A stretch of DNA of 64,000 nucleotides from Amphiura filiformis (lineage: Eukaryota; Echinodermata; Ophiuroidea; Amphilepidida; Amphiuridae): the NCBI RefSeq assembly GCF_039555335.1, contig NC_092642.1, forward strand, positions 14,909,208-14,973,207, written 5' to 3'. Position 1 is the first letter of the stretch, and every line of letters starts with the position of its first letter. A program made the translations under genes and the position numbers. Under the pieces are notes generated by a model. It made no database searches, had not been told where the DNA came from, and saw only the letters and a list, made by a program, of their open reading frames with translations. This document shows positions 21,970 to 33,831 of this stretch, piece after piece.

Positions 21970-22600
21970 TCTACCCTTAAAATCAAGAAAATTTACCGAA
22001 GAATGATACGTACAAGGATGTTTAAAAACAAAAACAAAGTCCGAAACCGCCCCAATAACGATAACGCTAAATACTAAAAGAGAGTCCATTTGCTGGGATT
22101 GTTTTCAAAGTTATAAATTTAAAAAAAATACTAAATACATTTACTGCATCCTCAAAAATGGGCGCACATAGATGGGGACGAGGATGTTTATTTCAAACTC
22201 AATTTTTCCTCTTTTTTTTTTTGAGGGCACAGCACAGTCCTTCTTGTTTTATTGGCCTTGCATGTTAGGTCTCATGTGATTTTGTTCTTGTTATTTTTGA
22301 AACGAATTTTGTTTAGGGGTTAGTTTATTCAGGCCTCCATATTGTCTTTTTTGTTTGCTGTTTGTTTTGATGTACAATTTTCATATATGTATATGGAAAT
22401 GAATAAATCTCAAGTACTTCCATACCACGGAATGTGGATGATACCGCGAGGTCGGTAGCTGTAACAGACAGAAAACAGAAATGACAGAAATGACAGAAAA
22501 GACAGAAAAGTTAGAAGTTATGAATTATGACATTGAGTGATAGAGAATATAGCGGCACAGAGGGATGAAGATGGGTGAAATGAAATCTGCCTGAAGTGGA
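21970..22600 (+). repeat. Second copy of the palindrome spacer's right half
   Basis: Begins in a satellite unit (AAAATTTACCGAAGAATGAT), then follows 14690-15258 closely: GAGAGTCCATTTGCTGGGAT, GGGCGCACATAGATGGGG, GTTTAGGGGTTAGTTTATTC and AGAGAATATAGCGGCACAGA. Differences are a T-rich insertion near 22185-22235 and a GACAGAAA microsatellite at about 22472-22512 in place of about 100 bp. The junctions of this duplicated block lie inside repeats. Confidence 0.9.
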
Positions 22601-23329
22601 GGCTATCATGGCGGGGATTAACTATACATTTACGTAGATGCGGACATCATGCGGTACATATATATACATGTGGTTTTTTGAATATAAAATGAGAGAGAAT
22701 TAGCTACCGCGATCACGGTATCGCGGTATGTAGATTGTAGAACATTGAAAAACCGGGTTGAAAACTTGATAGAAAACTAAAATGAAAGTGTACTCAGGGA
22801 GCTGGACGTATTATGTGAACCAAATTTTCCAGTGGAACAACAACACTAGGATTATCTGCTTTTTGCTTGGTTCAATTTTTACGCTTCACACGGACCCGTA
22901 GCGTAGGAAATTGCGGACCGCGCCTACTTTCACGGGTATTTGACGCAAGTAAGCGTCTTATTTCAAACACCCTTAACCTAACCACATTCATGTTCATTAA
23001 CCTAAACCATATGGAAAGGTTTCTATACAACAACGATTCTCTTAAAAATCATCTATGCACAGTTTCCACCTCGATACACCTGAGCACATATCTTCGCCCA
23101 AGAGCTGCCAAGCAAGCAGTGAATTGTCTCCACGCAGTCTTTGATTACACTACACGGTTGAATGTATAGCATCGTAAGAGCTGTGGAGCTTCTAGCTGGA
23201 AAATTGGCCTCTGTAAGTGGTTTTTGTCGAAACCACAAGTGTTCCCTTCATCCAATCAGATTTATTTTTATATCAAACGAAAGCTAACACTTTTCCTTAA
23301 AAACTCTTTTCGTCATTAGGTCAACAGAT
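22601..23329. other. No recognised feature
   Basis: Mixed-composition sequence. A 100-codon + frame exists at 22867-23169, but it has no recognisable motif and no splice or promoter support, so I do not call a gene. Confidence 0.4.
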
Positions 23330-24245
23330 AACACAATTTAAAGTTATTTACGGCAGGGTGGGGGATGGGCGTTTTGGGAAAAAAATATCAACAAAAATGT
23401 TCGCGTTCCCCCCTCGCGTCCGCTCAAAATTTCCGCGTTCCCCCTTGTTTTCCCAATTTCTCCATTTAAAACTTCACAATCCCCCCTCCTGGTTCAACTA
23501 AAAATTTCAGGTTCCCCCCTCTCAAGACTAAAAAAAATTGTGTTCCCCCTAAATTTTCCCATTTAGAGCCTACAGGGATCTATTCTATACGATGACTTTT
23601 ATTTTTGGGTGGATCATCTAGAAAGGATAAAATTCAAATTGAGAAAATATTCTAGGTATGACTTGTACTTACCAGAACACGATCATGTCAGAAATTAATA
23701 TTTTGTTCTGGGTCTGATTATTCGGACTAACTTGTACTATAACATCCAGATCATAAGAAAATGACAAATAGCCTAAATTCCCTGTACTGGCCTACTTTCT
23801 CACCTACTGAATAATTATAGCAGTAGCAGCAGTACTATAAGCAAACCTGAGATTGCATGCGCGTATTTGGGGGGGCTTTGGGGCGCCAGCCCCGGGGTAA
23901 AAAGCAGGGGCGGCCAAAATGAAGGGGCGGCGGAAGAAGAAGGGCAGCAAAAATAGGGCGGCAAAAACGAAGGGGCGGCAAAAAGAATTAGTAAATAAAA
24001 AGGGCGGAAAAATTTCATTTTGAAAAAATGGTACTATACATCAAAATGTGCTGCTATTAGGGCTCTAACGCCTGAAACCGATTTTTTTTCTTGTTTTTTT
24101 TTGTTTTTGTTTTTTTGCTCTTCACTTTTTCAAACGACCGAGAAAAAAATTGGGTCAACCTTTTCGGGCTGTTGAGGAAGAGGGCGGCAAAATTCTTCAG
24201 CCCCCCCCCCCCGGGTTGGGGCGGCCACGGTACGCCACTGGATTG
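23330..24245. repeat. C-rich and G-rich dispersed repeats
   Basis: 23400-23550 repeats GCGTTCCCCCTC-like phrases four to five times between T-rich words. 23860-24245 repeats GGGGCGGCAAAA-like phrases and ends in a C13 run followed by GGGTTGGGGCGGCCACGGT. Both resemble low-complexity parts of old transposons; neither encodes a protein. Confidence 0.65.
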
Positions 24246-25049
24246 CCGCAAAGAAAAACATTATAATTAATAGTTTTATGTGAATGGATCGAGCCATAAT
24301 GTCAAGTGTGCAGAATTCGGCAGTATTTCCACCAGGCTGATAGATCGAAAATCACTTCTAAATTCACTATTCGGGCCAGCCAATGAAGTGTACATATTTG
24401 AGGTACTATAGTCATAATATTTACTTCCAGTTTTATTCCCAATGATGGTCTCAATTCATCAAAATGTTCATGTCACCATCAGCCGAAAAGTCCGATGATT
24501 TTCAATGTCATGGCCACACACACAGCACAGCTCGCTCAAGTTTCGAGTGATGTTTACATTTTGAAAACAATCACAAAACTGGCCCAGTGTTGCCTAAAAA
24601 GCAACACAACATTCACCTTATTCTTACAAAATGATGGAAAATCCCCATTGAAGGAAGCTTTCGGGCTTGCAAAAGTAGCTTTTGGGCCGAAATAAACGTA
24701 CCGCGGAAAACATGCCAATCTATTGTCAATGAGAGCGGAGATGATGAATTCTGTGAGTCTAGCGAATGGCTAGAAAAAAAATTGAGTCATCAGAGCGGCA
24801 ATCAATGAATTCATGGGGTCTAGGGAACGGCCAGCGGCTCTGAAAAAGGGGTCGTCGCCGCGGCACATACCCGTATAGCTGGCAAATGTGAGTGCCCCCC
24901 CCTGGGGTTTGCGTGAGCATATAATCATAGACAGTTCTCCCTACTGTCTATGATATATCACAAAATGATATTGAAGACACTAGCAAACTTTATTGTTTAA
25001 ACAAAAACTTTAACTCTCACTGTGACATGTTCAGATAAGTCTCTTGCTT
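24246..25049. other. No gene recognised; one short foldback
   Basis: Contains the hairpin CATAGACAGT / ACTGTCTATG at about 24926-24952. Otherwise unremarkable; short ORFs here lack motifs. Confidence 0.4.
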
Positions 25050-25215
25050 GAGAAAACACAACTCCATAATTGGTGTGCCCACCCCTTGCCAGCTCAAGGT
25101 CATGTACGCGACGTGACATTCCCTCGACCAGGTTTGCCAAGGTTCCTTGTGGAATATCTCGCCAGCAAGCAATGAGGGCGTGTTTAAGTTCCTACAAGGT
25201 GATCAGGCGGTGATG
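25050..25215 (-). pseudogene. Tc1-like transposase C-terminal fragment
   Basis: On the - strand the frame reads ELKHALIACWRDIPQGTLAN followed by LVEGMSRRVHDLELARGGHT and NYG. This is the characteristic end of Tc1-family transposases (W..IPQ..L..L..SM.RR......GGHT.Y). One stop interrupts it near 25200. The middle of a Tc1 transposase lies on the same strand at 26575-27000, so the two are probably one element split by about 1.35 kb. Confidence 0.85.
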
Positions 25216-26574
25216 GAAGCGATAGCGCCAATTTTGAGGTCGCCATTGGATTAACACATAAATCATGAAATCGTCACAAACAATTCTAAATTTTATGTGG
25301 TGTCAAAGCAAAATTATCTTACTCTAAAACCGTCGGGGTACGACAATGTACCACACTGCAAGTATGTTAATTTTCCATTTGTAATTGCTAACCGTGTATT
25401 TTGAATGGGGCTGTCAGCCCTGTCTTCGCCAGCCTCGTACGTCACGTGTTGCGCTTCCTACGCCGCCTGAGGGTGATTGTTTAGTTGACCATGCTTACCT
25501 AACCTGCTGGATTATTTACATTGTTCTAAAACAAATCCAGTACAAGAATGTGTCTTTAAAAAAGACAAGTTCACGGATCAAGTGTATATATAGTACATGT
25601 ACTTTGATCTAACATTTAATATTCATATCTAACCTACTCTGCACTTATTCGACAATAAATAAGTGATATGAGGCTTAATAATGATACCTGCGTCTTGACT
25701 CTGGAAAACAATATTTTTTAAAAAGCTCATTTTGCATTTAGTTTTTTAAGCCACCTCGGGAGCCACCTACAGGATCTCATTTTGCATTTAGGTTTTTTTT
25801 GCGTTGCAAAGTAGCAAAACTTTCTTTATATATGGCCCAATTCGTGCCTGGAAAAGGCTATCCCCTCTTACAACCTATCAACAGGTCTGATTTCTGTAAT
25901 GAGGTGTCACCAGGTTTGCAAGAGATAATAATACCAAATATAAAGACCATGAAATTCACCACATCACGACCAATTGGGTGCCCATTTCCTTTTAAAGGAA
26001 TTTTTATTAACTCATTGCTAGCTTTTGTCAGGGTCAGGGTGTCAGGGATATTTGTCTTTGTCAATATTATACAGGTTTATACACATGGGTTATATTACAA
26101 GAGTCAATAAACATTCAATTAACTATATATAATGGACTTAGTTTTGTGCAATGTAGTTAATATTAAACTTTATCTGAAGTAAATAACATGCTACACAGTT
26201 TTCTATACAGAATGATGAGGCCTTTTGTGATGAGGCCTGACCTCAACCTGCTAGTTTTGATTAACCAATCAGTTATGTGTATTGTTATCATGTGATGGCT
26301 ATAAGCCAATTATAAACATGTTTCTAAAAAAGGCTAAAATATTCCTACGCTGGACAGACTCTTGGCTAGGTTAAGTGCTAATAGTAAGTTGTCATGTTGG
26401 GCAAGATTAGATAAAGGCATACAAACTAGGGTATGAGATATTTGGAAATATTTCCTAGCCTCTTATAAGCACATGGTTGGTGGGCTATATAGATATTCAA
26501 GACACAGGGTATGTAAGGGATAAACTGTGCATATGAGATGTGGGTGCAAGTGGCATTATTTCACTGCCGTGAAA
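25216..26574. other. Sequence between the two Tc1 fragments
   Basis: About 1.36 kb separating collinear Tc1 transposase parts. It has no transposase motif and includes a direct repeat of CTCATTTTGCATTTAG (near 25728 and 25776). It is best read as a later insertion into the Tc1 copy, but no terminal repeats were identified. Confidence 0.4.
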
Positions 26575-27000
26575 TAAAATAGGTGATGTTGACATACCTC
26601 AATGACGTATTAACCTGCGGGATATATCTGCCCATACGTCCTCTATAGGGTTCATATCCGGGCTTCTCATTTTCAAGGAATTCCCTCACGCGTAAGGCTC
26701 TGTGCGCCGTGGTGTTGTCATCTCGGATCACGAAATTGTTCCCGAAGTCTCTTCTTTCAAACGGAATCATAACCGTATCAAGAACATGCAGGTAATGGTT
26801 CTGGTTCATGTGTCCTTCTAGCAGGTAGGGATGCAATTTCGACCTACTGTGAAATGCTCCTCATACTGTGATTCCACCACCAGGAGGGCTTGACCAACCT
26901 GTCTTCGGACCTTGAATCGGCCATCTTGTCTGTAGAGGAGGAATCGAGCCTCATCACTGGATATCACATTCCCGATCACATTACGCTAGTGGCCTACTGT
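26575..27000 (-). pseudogene. Tc1-like transposase core fragment, frameshifted
   Basis: On the - strand, NVISSDEARFLLYRQDGR (first catalytic Asp in SDEARF, 26941-26958) is followed after stops by YLHVLDTVMIPFERRDFGNN and DDNTTAHRALRVREFLENE (second Asp). The third acidic residue is in SPDMNPIEDVWADISRRLIR (NPIEDVW at 26632-26652). FLENE is joined almost directly to RSPDMNPIE, so about ten residues are deleted and the frame shifts near 26665. Together with stops, this makes the copy inactive. The motif order matches a Tc1/mariner DDE transposase. The N-terminal DNA-binding region is missing: the coding match ends near 27020, where an inverted-repeat block begins. Confidence 0.9.
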
Positions 27001-27021
27001 CAAATTCCTATGTGTCTGTGT

Positions 27022-27150
27022 AAGCTCTGACCTACTACACAAATACCAATTTGGGGCGCAAAATACAAGTTCAACCGTCATCCTGATGTGCTATTAGCTA
27101 CAAACAAGTGCAAATTTGATGGGACACTTCACCAGTTCAATATCAGTTTG
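27022..27150 (+). repeat. Left arm of inverted repeat (partner 29140-29262)
   Basis: TAAGCTCTGACCTACTACAC through CACTTGTTTGTAG (in complement) to the GAACTGGTGAAGTGTCCC-type end is mirrored at 29140-29262. The pair brackets about 2 kb that contains a tandem array and a SINE. It may be the ends of a transposon that truncated the Tc1 copy. Confidence 0.88.
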
Positions 27151-27640
27151 ATAATCGATAATTGATTATCAATTATCGATATCAATTATCATTTATCGAT
27201 AATCAATCATTAATTTATCCATATTCAATGTTGAAAAATGTATAGGCCTCCGCAACCGACAAAACTAGGAATCGCTAAGGACGATCTTCTTCTGGGTATG
27301 GGGAGGGGGTTGGGTGAGGGAGAATTGATAATCGATAATTGATAATTGATTATCAATTATCGATAATCAATTATCATTTATCGTTAGTCAATCATTAATT
27401 TATCCATATTCAATGATGAAGAATGTATAGGCCTGCGCAACCGACAAAACTAAGAATCGCTAAGGATGATCTCCTTTTTGGTATGGGGGCGTTGGGTGAG
27501 GGGGAATTGATAATCGATAATTGATTATCGATTATCGAAAATCAGTTATCGATACTCAATTATCGATTATCGATAATCAATCATTAGTTTATCCATATTC
27601 AATGTTTGAAAATGTATTATGCCTACGCAACCGACAAAAC
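27150..27640. repeat. Three-copy tandem array, unit about 180 bp
   Basis: Each unit starts with nested ATAATCGATAATTGATTATC palindromes and continues with ATCCATATTCAATG, AGGCCT-CGCAACCGAC and (in two units) a G-rich GGTATGGGG stretch. Units start near 27150, 27326 and 27508. The ATCGAT/ATTGAT core is self-complementary. Confidence 0.92.
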
Positions 27641-28149
27641 GGGATATCTGCATTAATTTGAAAAAATGATTTTCTCCAAAGTGCTAGAAAAGCACAGTCT
27701 TTGACCATTTCTATGCACATCGTATCTCTTGCAACCTGAAGGAACGAAATTTGTTTCCTTTTTTAATTTGAACAGTTTAAAAATGACATTTTTCGTAAAA
27801 TGAGGCTCAAATATTTTGTTCTGAATTGGAAAATCTCTCTTGGTATAAAATGAAAAATATTACGGATTTTGATGGTAAATTTTGAACTTTTTTATATCAA
27901 TCATCATATCCGTGGGCACGTGGTACTGTATTTAACACCCATCCGAGTTTCCATTTTGACAAACGGATAACAGCAAAAAAAGTTTTAACATTGTCATCTA
28001 TGGAAGAAAAATCACATAACTGCCTTTTTCTCAAGAAAAAAAATTGGACTCGAAAATAAATTTTCTTCAAAATCGTTTTTAAAATTCTTTATATATGCTT
28101 AATAAAATAAAAAAACGAAAAAAATCTAAGTTAATATTCCATGTAAACG
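27641..28149. other. AT-rich, no feature recognised
   Basis: No ORF, repeat unit or known motif that I can support. T-rich and A-rich runs alternate. Confidence 0.4.
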
Positions 28150-28217
28150 ATTTCCCTGAACCCAAACCCTGACCCTAATGCTACTCATAACCCTAATCCT
28201 AACCCTAACCCTAATTT
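28150..28217 (+). repeat. Degenerate telomere-like CCCTAA tract
   Basis: CCCAAACCCTGACCCTAATG through CCTAACCCTAACCCTAA; about ten hexamers with several substitutions. Unlike the 12 kb and 16 kb arrays it has no inverted partner. Confidence 0.8.
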
Positions 28218-28283
28218 CGTGTAAAAGTAGGCTTACATGATAAAGAAATAAACTATATTGGAATATTGGAATTTTAGACAATA

Positions 28284-28883
<600 letters not shown>

Positions 28884-29139
28884 AGCCTCATACACCTAAC
28901 TCCACTTGCTGCTTTCGCTTCACTCTTTAATCCCTGTTATGGAACTATGACAGAAGATTAATATGCAACCTCTCAGAGCGTCCGAACTTTTGTGTCACGT
29001 GACCCTGCTTTATGTTGATTTGGACAACATCGTCATCATGTCTACATTACAATGGGGGTGGGGAAGGGGAGAGTGTAAGCTGAATGTACATTCGCAACTA
29101 GTAAATTAAATAAGGGGAGCGGGGATGGTCATTGAACAT

Positions 29140-29262
29140 ATTGAACTGGTGAAGTGTCCCATCAAATTTGCACTTGTTTGTAGCTAATAGCACATCAGCA
29201 TGATGGTTGAAACTTGTATTTTGCGCCCAAAATTGGTATTTGTGTAGTAGGTCAGAGCTTAG
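29140..29262 (-). repeat. Right arm of inverted repeat (partner 27022-27150)
   Basis: Reverse complement of 27022-27150 with a few substitutions. A foldback MITE begins within ten bases of its outer end. Confidence 0.88.
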
Positions 29263-29266
29263 CTAC

Positions 29267-29578
29267 CACTAGTGGAAAATTTAAAATGAGAATTCTTTCA
29301 AACGATGAGAATTGGACAAAAGTATGAGAATTTAAAATTTTCTCATTTATATATAATTTTCTCATCCAAATGAATGAGAAATATTAATTACCGTGTCAAC
29401 AACCTGTCACAAGTGGTTAATTTTCTCATTTAAAACAATGTGACAGGTGGTTGACACGTTAATTGGTATTTCTCATTCATTTGAATGAGAAAGTTTTATA
29501 TAAATGAGAAAATTTTAAATTCTCATATTTTTTGTCCAATTCTCATCGTTTTGAAAGATTGCAAATTTTCCACTAGTG
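29267..29578. mobile_element. Palindromic MITE of about 312 bp with CACTAGTGG ends
   Basis: CACTAGTGGAAAATTTAAAA at the left is mirrored by AATTTTCCACTAGTG at the right. Almost the whole element is inverted repeat, including ATGAGAATTGGACAAAA and TGTCAACAACCTGTCACA. A short loop lies around 29415-29435. It is made largely of AATGAGAAAT-type words. No coding capacity. 29579-30149 holds an unassigned GC-richer ORF (29485-29886) but no recognisable gene. Confidence 0.92.
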
Positions 29579-30364
29579 AAAGCAAGCGCGCATGCCGATG
29601 TCTTTGCAGAAGTATCGGCTTTATTCCTGGTCGTCTTTCGCGAAACCCTGCACTAACCAGTCTATTTGTCACAAGTCTTCTGGTAACAGGCGCGTTTGTG
29701 AACCTCAGCCATTATGTTCGTAGCCGAGATGGAGGCTTCAAACGGCAATTGCGGCAAAGTCACAGGGGAGATCGGTCTTCCCTGGTGGTTGTCTTTAGGG
29801 GCCGACCTGACATTGGTCTAGATGTAGTAGTTCCGGTCTCTAGACGTCTCTTCAAAATTTTAGAAACGGCGCCTTGGAATTCCTAAAGCGATACCAATAT
29901 TCTTCTGTTGTGGACGCGATTACTTAAGTTAATGACCCGGACGTACAAATCTGCGCTCAACTCGCACCCCATGATCAAAAATATCGTATACAACTCAGAT
30001 GCAACAAAGTAAAGCTCGTTTCTTCACACGGTAATTCAAAAGCCAATGTAACCTTATGAATCATATCGCTAAAATAACTATGAAAAGGATGCCCGATGGT
30101 TCATTGGTCAGGCATGAGAAGCCAATGTCCTACTTTACGTCTTGTGTGATATATATATTAGACTTTATTTCAACACGGAAAGCCCAATTCAACAAAAGTT
30201 GTTCTTCCTTGGGGCCGTGCATAAACAAACATACATGTACAAAATAACAAATAATTACAAAAGCTTATTATCTAGACTTAAACATATTACAAACTCAAAA
30301 GTATTAATTGTCAAGTCAAAATGATACTTATGGTTACATACATACCATGCTTACAGGCATGGCT

Positions 30365-33300
30365 TTATGATTTTTTAAGATTATTTTTGAAAGTATACAA
30401 TGTTGGAGAGTTTTGGATATTATTTTCTAGTTCATTCCAGCTTACAGCACCTCTATATGACAGACTGAGCTTTTTGTACTCTGTTCTTGGCAGGGGAATA
30501 GTTACATTGCTTTGGCTTTGACGAAAATTATAGGTATTGTTTACGTGACTGAAAATATGACTCAAATAAGGAGGTGCAAGATGATTTAAGATTTTGTAGG
30601 TTAAAATTAAACAATTTGAGTTTTGTCTGTCAATTAATGGTTTCCAATTAAGTTCAGCACGGACATCTATGCTAGGTGTGTCCCATTGTGCACCACAGAT
30701 AGTTCTTGCAGCCCTGTTTTGAATAACTTGAAGTTTCTTTGAAACAGTAACACCACAATTTCCCCATACAACATTACAATAATCTAAGTGCGGCAGAACA
30801 ATAGCATTATACACAGTACATAAAATATCCTTAGGGAGACTATTTGCCCTGCATTGTTTGAGCATGAACATACCTTTTAGACTTTTTTTACGTACATTAT
30901 TGATTTGCTCATTCCAAGTTAATGTGTCATCAATAATTACACCCAGATGTTTACATTTATTAACTTTCTTTATAGTTACACCATTTATGTTGATAGATAA
31001 TTCATTAACACTGTTCTTAATTGTATTGAGTCTTTGTCTAGATCCTATTAGCATAAATTCAGTTTTATCAGTATTCAGACTAAGTTTATTACTTTGTAAC
31101 CAATTATTTATCATTTTTAAATCATTATTAATACATTCCGTGATATCTTTTGACGAGTTAGAGGCATAGTACAACACAGTATCATCTGCATACATATTAA
31201 CTTTACAATGAGAAACATAATTTGGTAAATCATTTATATAAATGAGAAAAGCGAGTGGTCCGTCAATTGAGCCCTGGGGCATTCCACAAACAGTTTCTTT
31301 AAAGTCTGAGAGAGTCCCATTTACAGATGTACATTGGGTGCGACCAGAAAGATAACTAGTAAACCACTTAATACAATATTCACCTACTTTATACATTTTA
31401 AGCTTACTCAAGAAGATATTATGGTCTACGGTGTCAAATGCTTTCTTCAGATCCAGCAGACATAATCCAATTAAATTACCTTTATCAATTTCATTATACC
31501 AGTCCTCCGTGATGTTTATAAGAGAAGAAGAAGTGGAGTGAGATGGCCGGAAACCAGATTGGTTTATATTAATTAAACAATTTACATTTAAGTACTTGTA
31601 CAGTTGATCAAACACGGCCCTTTCAATAATTTTAGAGATAACAACTAGAATTGAGATAGGTCTATAATTGCTAGGATCATTGGGATCACCAGCTTTAAAT
31701 ACAGGAATCACCTTTGCACGTTTCCAGCATGTAGGAAAAGTACATGATGCAAAAGAATTATTTATTAAATAAGTTACAATTGGTGTGATTACTGGTGATG
31801 CTATTTTCAGTAGTCGAGATGGAATGTTATCTAAACCAGTAGCTTTATCATTTGCTAACTTATTGAGTTGATTGAATACATAGTCATTTGATACATTTAC
31901 AAATTCAAAATGTGACTGATCAGTTTGCTGCTTTTCATTGACTTCATAATTACAAAAGTTATTTTTAGCAATCTTACTTGCAAGTTTAGGGCCTATATTG
32001 GCAAAAAAATTGTTCAATTCATTTGCTTTATCCTTAGGTTCAGTTAGTGCCAGGCCATTTTCAGAGTTAATAACAGAGATTTTTGTATTTTTACCTTTAG
32101 ATGGAACAATATGCCGTAGATGTTCCCAGCTTTTTTTGATATTATTCTTGTGAGCATCAAAACCTTGTTTAAGAAACTCTTTCTTTTTATCTTTTATAAG
32201 TTTGTTAGTTTCGTTTCTAATTTTACGGAAATTTTCCCAGCATTTGTTATCATTACTTGATTTAATAGCAATTTGTTTAAGTTTGTCACGTTTACGCATC
32301 ATATTTAGCACATCATCGGTGATCCATGGAGAACACTTTTTACGAATTCTATGCTTTTTGAAAGGTGCATGCCTGTCAATTACTTCAAGAAATAATTTTT
32401 CAAATAGTTCAGCTGAAGTGTTAACATTACCAGTATTAAATACACTATCCCAGTTTGTTTGACACAAATCATTTAAGAAGTCAGTTTCATTGAATTTCTT
32501 GTAAGAACGAGATGTTCTGAAGTTATGTTTATCTGCACGCATTTTATCATCATCATTTTCATTTGTTGGTTCATTACATATCCTGTGTTTTTTACCCCAT
32601 ATTGCATATGATATTGAATGGTCACTTAAACCAACATGAATTACTCCAGAATCACATATCTTAGAAGGATTTGTACAATATATAACATCAATGAGTGTTT
32701 CACTATTCTTGGTTATCCTGGTTGGTTCCTTAATTAGCTGTACAAGGTTCATATTACTACAAATTTCTTTGAGTCTATTTGTATAACAATGAGGCGTGCT
32801 TGTTAATAGATCACAATTTAGATCACCCATAAGTATATAATCTTTACCTTCTGACTCAACTACTTGAAGAAGATGATTAAGATGATTGAATAGATCAATA
32901 GCTGACCCAGGCACTCTATACCATAATATAACTATAATGGGCTTCCTTTTAAGAGGCATTAGTTCAATAGTAAGCAGTTCAAGTTGATTTGAAACGAAAT
33001 CATCTCTTACTTTGTGAATACAGTTTTTGTTTACATAAAAAGCTACACCACCACGCCTATTATTAACATAATTTCCATTTAGTACTCTATCATGTCTATA
33101 CAAAAAATAATTATCAATATCTATAATGTTATCTGATATATGTTCATTTAAGAAAGTTTCACCAAGTCCCATAACATCAATGGGATTATCATTAAGTATA
33201 TGCTTTAGCTCATCAATATTACCAGTAAGACTGCAAATGTTTAGGTTTGCTAAAACAATATTTTTTTCATGTGTATTAAGAACTTTGTAGGGATTAAAAT

Positions 33301-33781
33301 TATTCAAGTGATTAATATCATTACTATTGTTGTCTTTACTGATTTGGTTTGAATTGTCACTTGATATATTCAAACTATTGCTGCTTTCAATGCCCATACA
33401 AGCTTCACTAATATCATTTAAAACATAATCAGTATAACTGTCATTGCTATTTTCAGCACTATTTTCAATAACAGAAGTACTATCTGAAAAATCCTTATTT
33501 ACAATATTTACATTATCATCCATAATATCTTCATTACATGTGTCATTAATAGTATCATTTACACTGTTTGCATCTAAGGCATCAATTTCATGTGTATTTA
33601 CAGGTACATTGTGGGAACGTAAACAATTATTGTAATTATTTACTTTGGTACTAAGGTTAGAAACATGCACATGATCACTTATAAAATTTATACTATTATT
33701 ACAATCATTTTTGTCTTCATTATCACTCATTAAGTTGATCACATTATTGGTGTTTACATTACGATTTGTACTATACTTCAC
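30365..33781 (-). CDS. LINE ORF2: endonuclease-reverse transcriptase
   Basis: 1138 residues and intact. An Asn/Asp/Ser-rich leader of about 175 residues comes first. The apurinic-type endonuclease follows (about 178-400): ANLNICSL (catalytic Asn 179), GLGETFLNEH, ILMGDLNCDLL and the SDH motif at 386-388. The reverse transcriptase spans about 650-930, with RAKVIPVFKAGDPNDPSNYR, FRPSHSTSSSLI, LLDLKKAFDTVDH, MPQGSIDGPL and the catalytic YADD at 864-867. The C-terminal tail has LPHLDYCNVVWGN, IQNRAARTICGA and WNELENNI. It would nick target DNA and copy its own RNA there. The layout and tail place it in the CR1/L2/Jockey group; exact clade needs a tree. It follows ORF1 after 50 bases on the same strand. 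Confidence 0.95.
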   Translation of the reverse strand: MKYSTNRNVNTNNVINLMSDNEDKNDCNNSINFISDHVHVSNLSTKVNNYNNCLRSHNVPVNTHEIDALDANSVNDTINDTCNEDIMDDNVNIVNKDFSDSTSVIENSAENSNDSYTDYVLNDISEACMGIESSNSLNISSDNSNQISKDNNSNDINHLNNFNPYKVLNTHEKNIVLANLNICSLTGNIDELKHILNDNPIDVMGLGETFLNEHISDNIIDIDNYFLYRHDRVLNGNYVNNRRGGVAFYVNKNCIHKVRDDFVSNQLELLTIELMPLKRKPIIVILWYRVPGSAIDLFNHLNHLLQVVESEGKDYILMGDLNCDLLTSTPHCYTNRLKEICSNMNLVQLIKEPTRITKNSETLIDVIYCTNPSKICDSGVIHVGLSDHSISYAIWGKKHRICNEPTNENDDDKMRADKHNFRTSRSYKKFNETDFLNDLCQTNWDSVFNTGNVNTSAELFEKLFLEVIDRHAPFKKHRIRKKCSPWITDDVLNMMRKRDKLKQIAIKSSNDNKCWENFRKIRNETNKLIKDKKKEFLKQGFDAHKNNIKKSWEHLRHIVPSKGKNTKISVINSENGLALTEPKDKANELNNFFANIGPKLASKIAKNNFCNYEVNEKQQTDQSHFEFVNVSNDYVFNQLNKLANDKATGLDNIPSRLLKIASPVITPIVTYLINNSFASCTFPTCWKRAKVIPVFKAGDPNDPSNYRPISILVVISKIIERAVFDQLYKYLNVNCLININQSGFRPSHSTSSSLINITEDWYNEIDKGNLIGLCLLDLKKAFDTVDHNIFLSKLKMYKVGEYCIKWFTSYLSGRTQCTSVNGTLSDFKETVCGMPQGSIDGPLAFLIYINDLPNYVSHCKVNMYADDTVLYYASNSSKDITECINNDLKMINNWLQSNKLSLNTDKTEFMLIGSRQRLNTIKNSVNELSININGVTIKKVNKCKHLGVIIDDTLTWNEQINNVRKKSLKGMFMLKQCRANSLPKDILCTVYNAIVLPHLDYCNVVWGNCGVTVSKKLQVIQNRAARTICGAQWDTPSIDVRAELNWKPLIDRQNSNCLILTYKILNHLAPPYLSHIFSHVNNTYNFRQSQSNVTIPLPRTEYKKLSLSYRGAVSWNELENNIQNSPTLYTFKNNLKKS

Positions 33782-33831
33782 GGTACAAATGCCATTGTTT
33801 ACTTTCTTATCTAGAGTCTTTCTTGAAAGTT

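Noticed and set aside
29485..29886. 133-codon + strand gene
   Set aside because: Its first third is the right arm of a MITE; the remainder shows no known motif.
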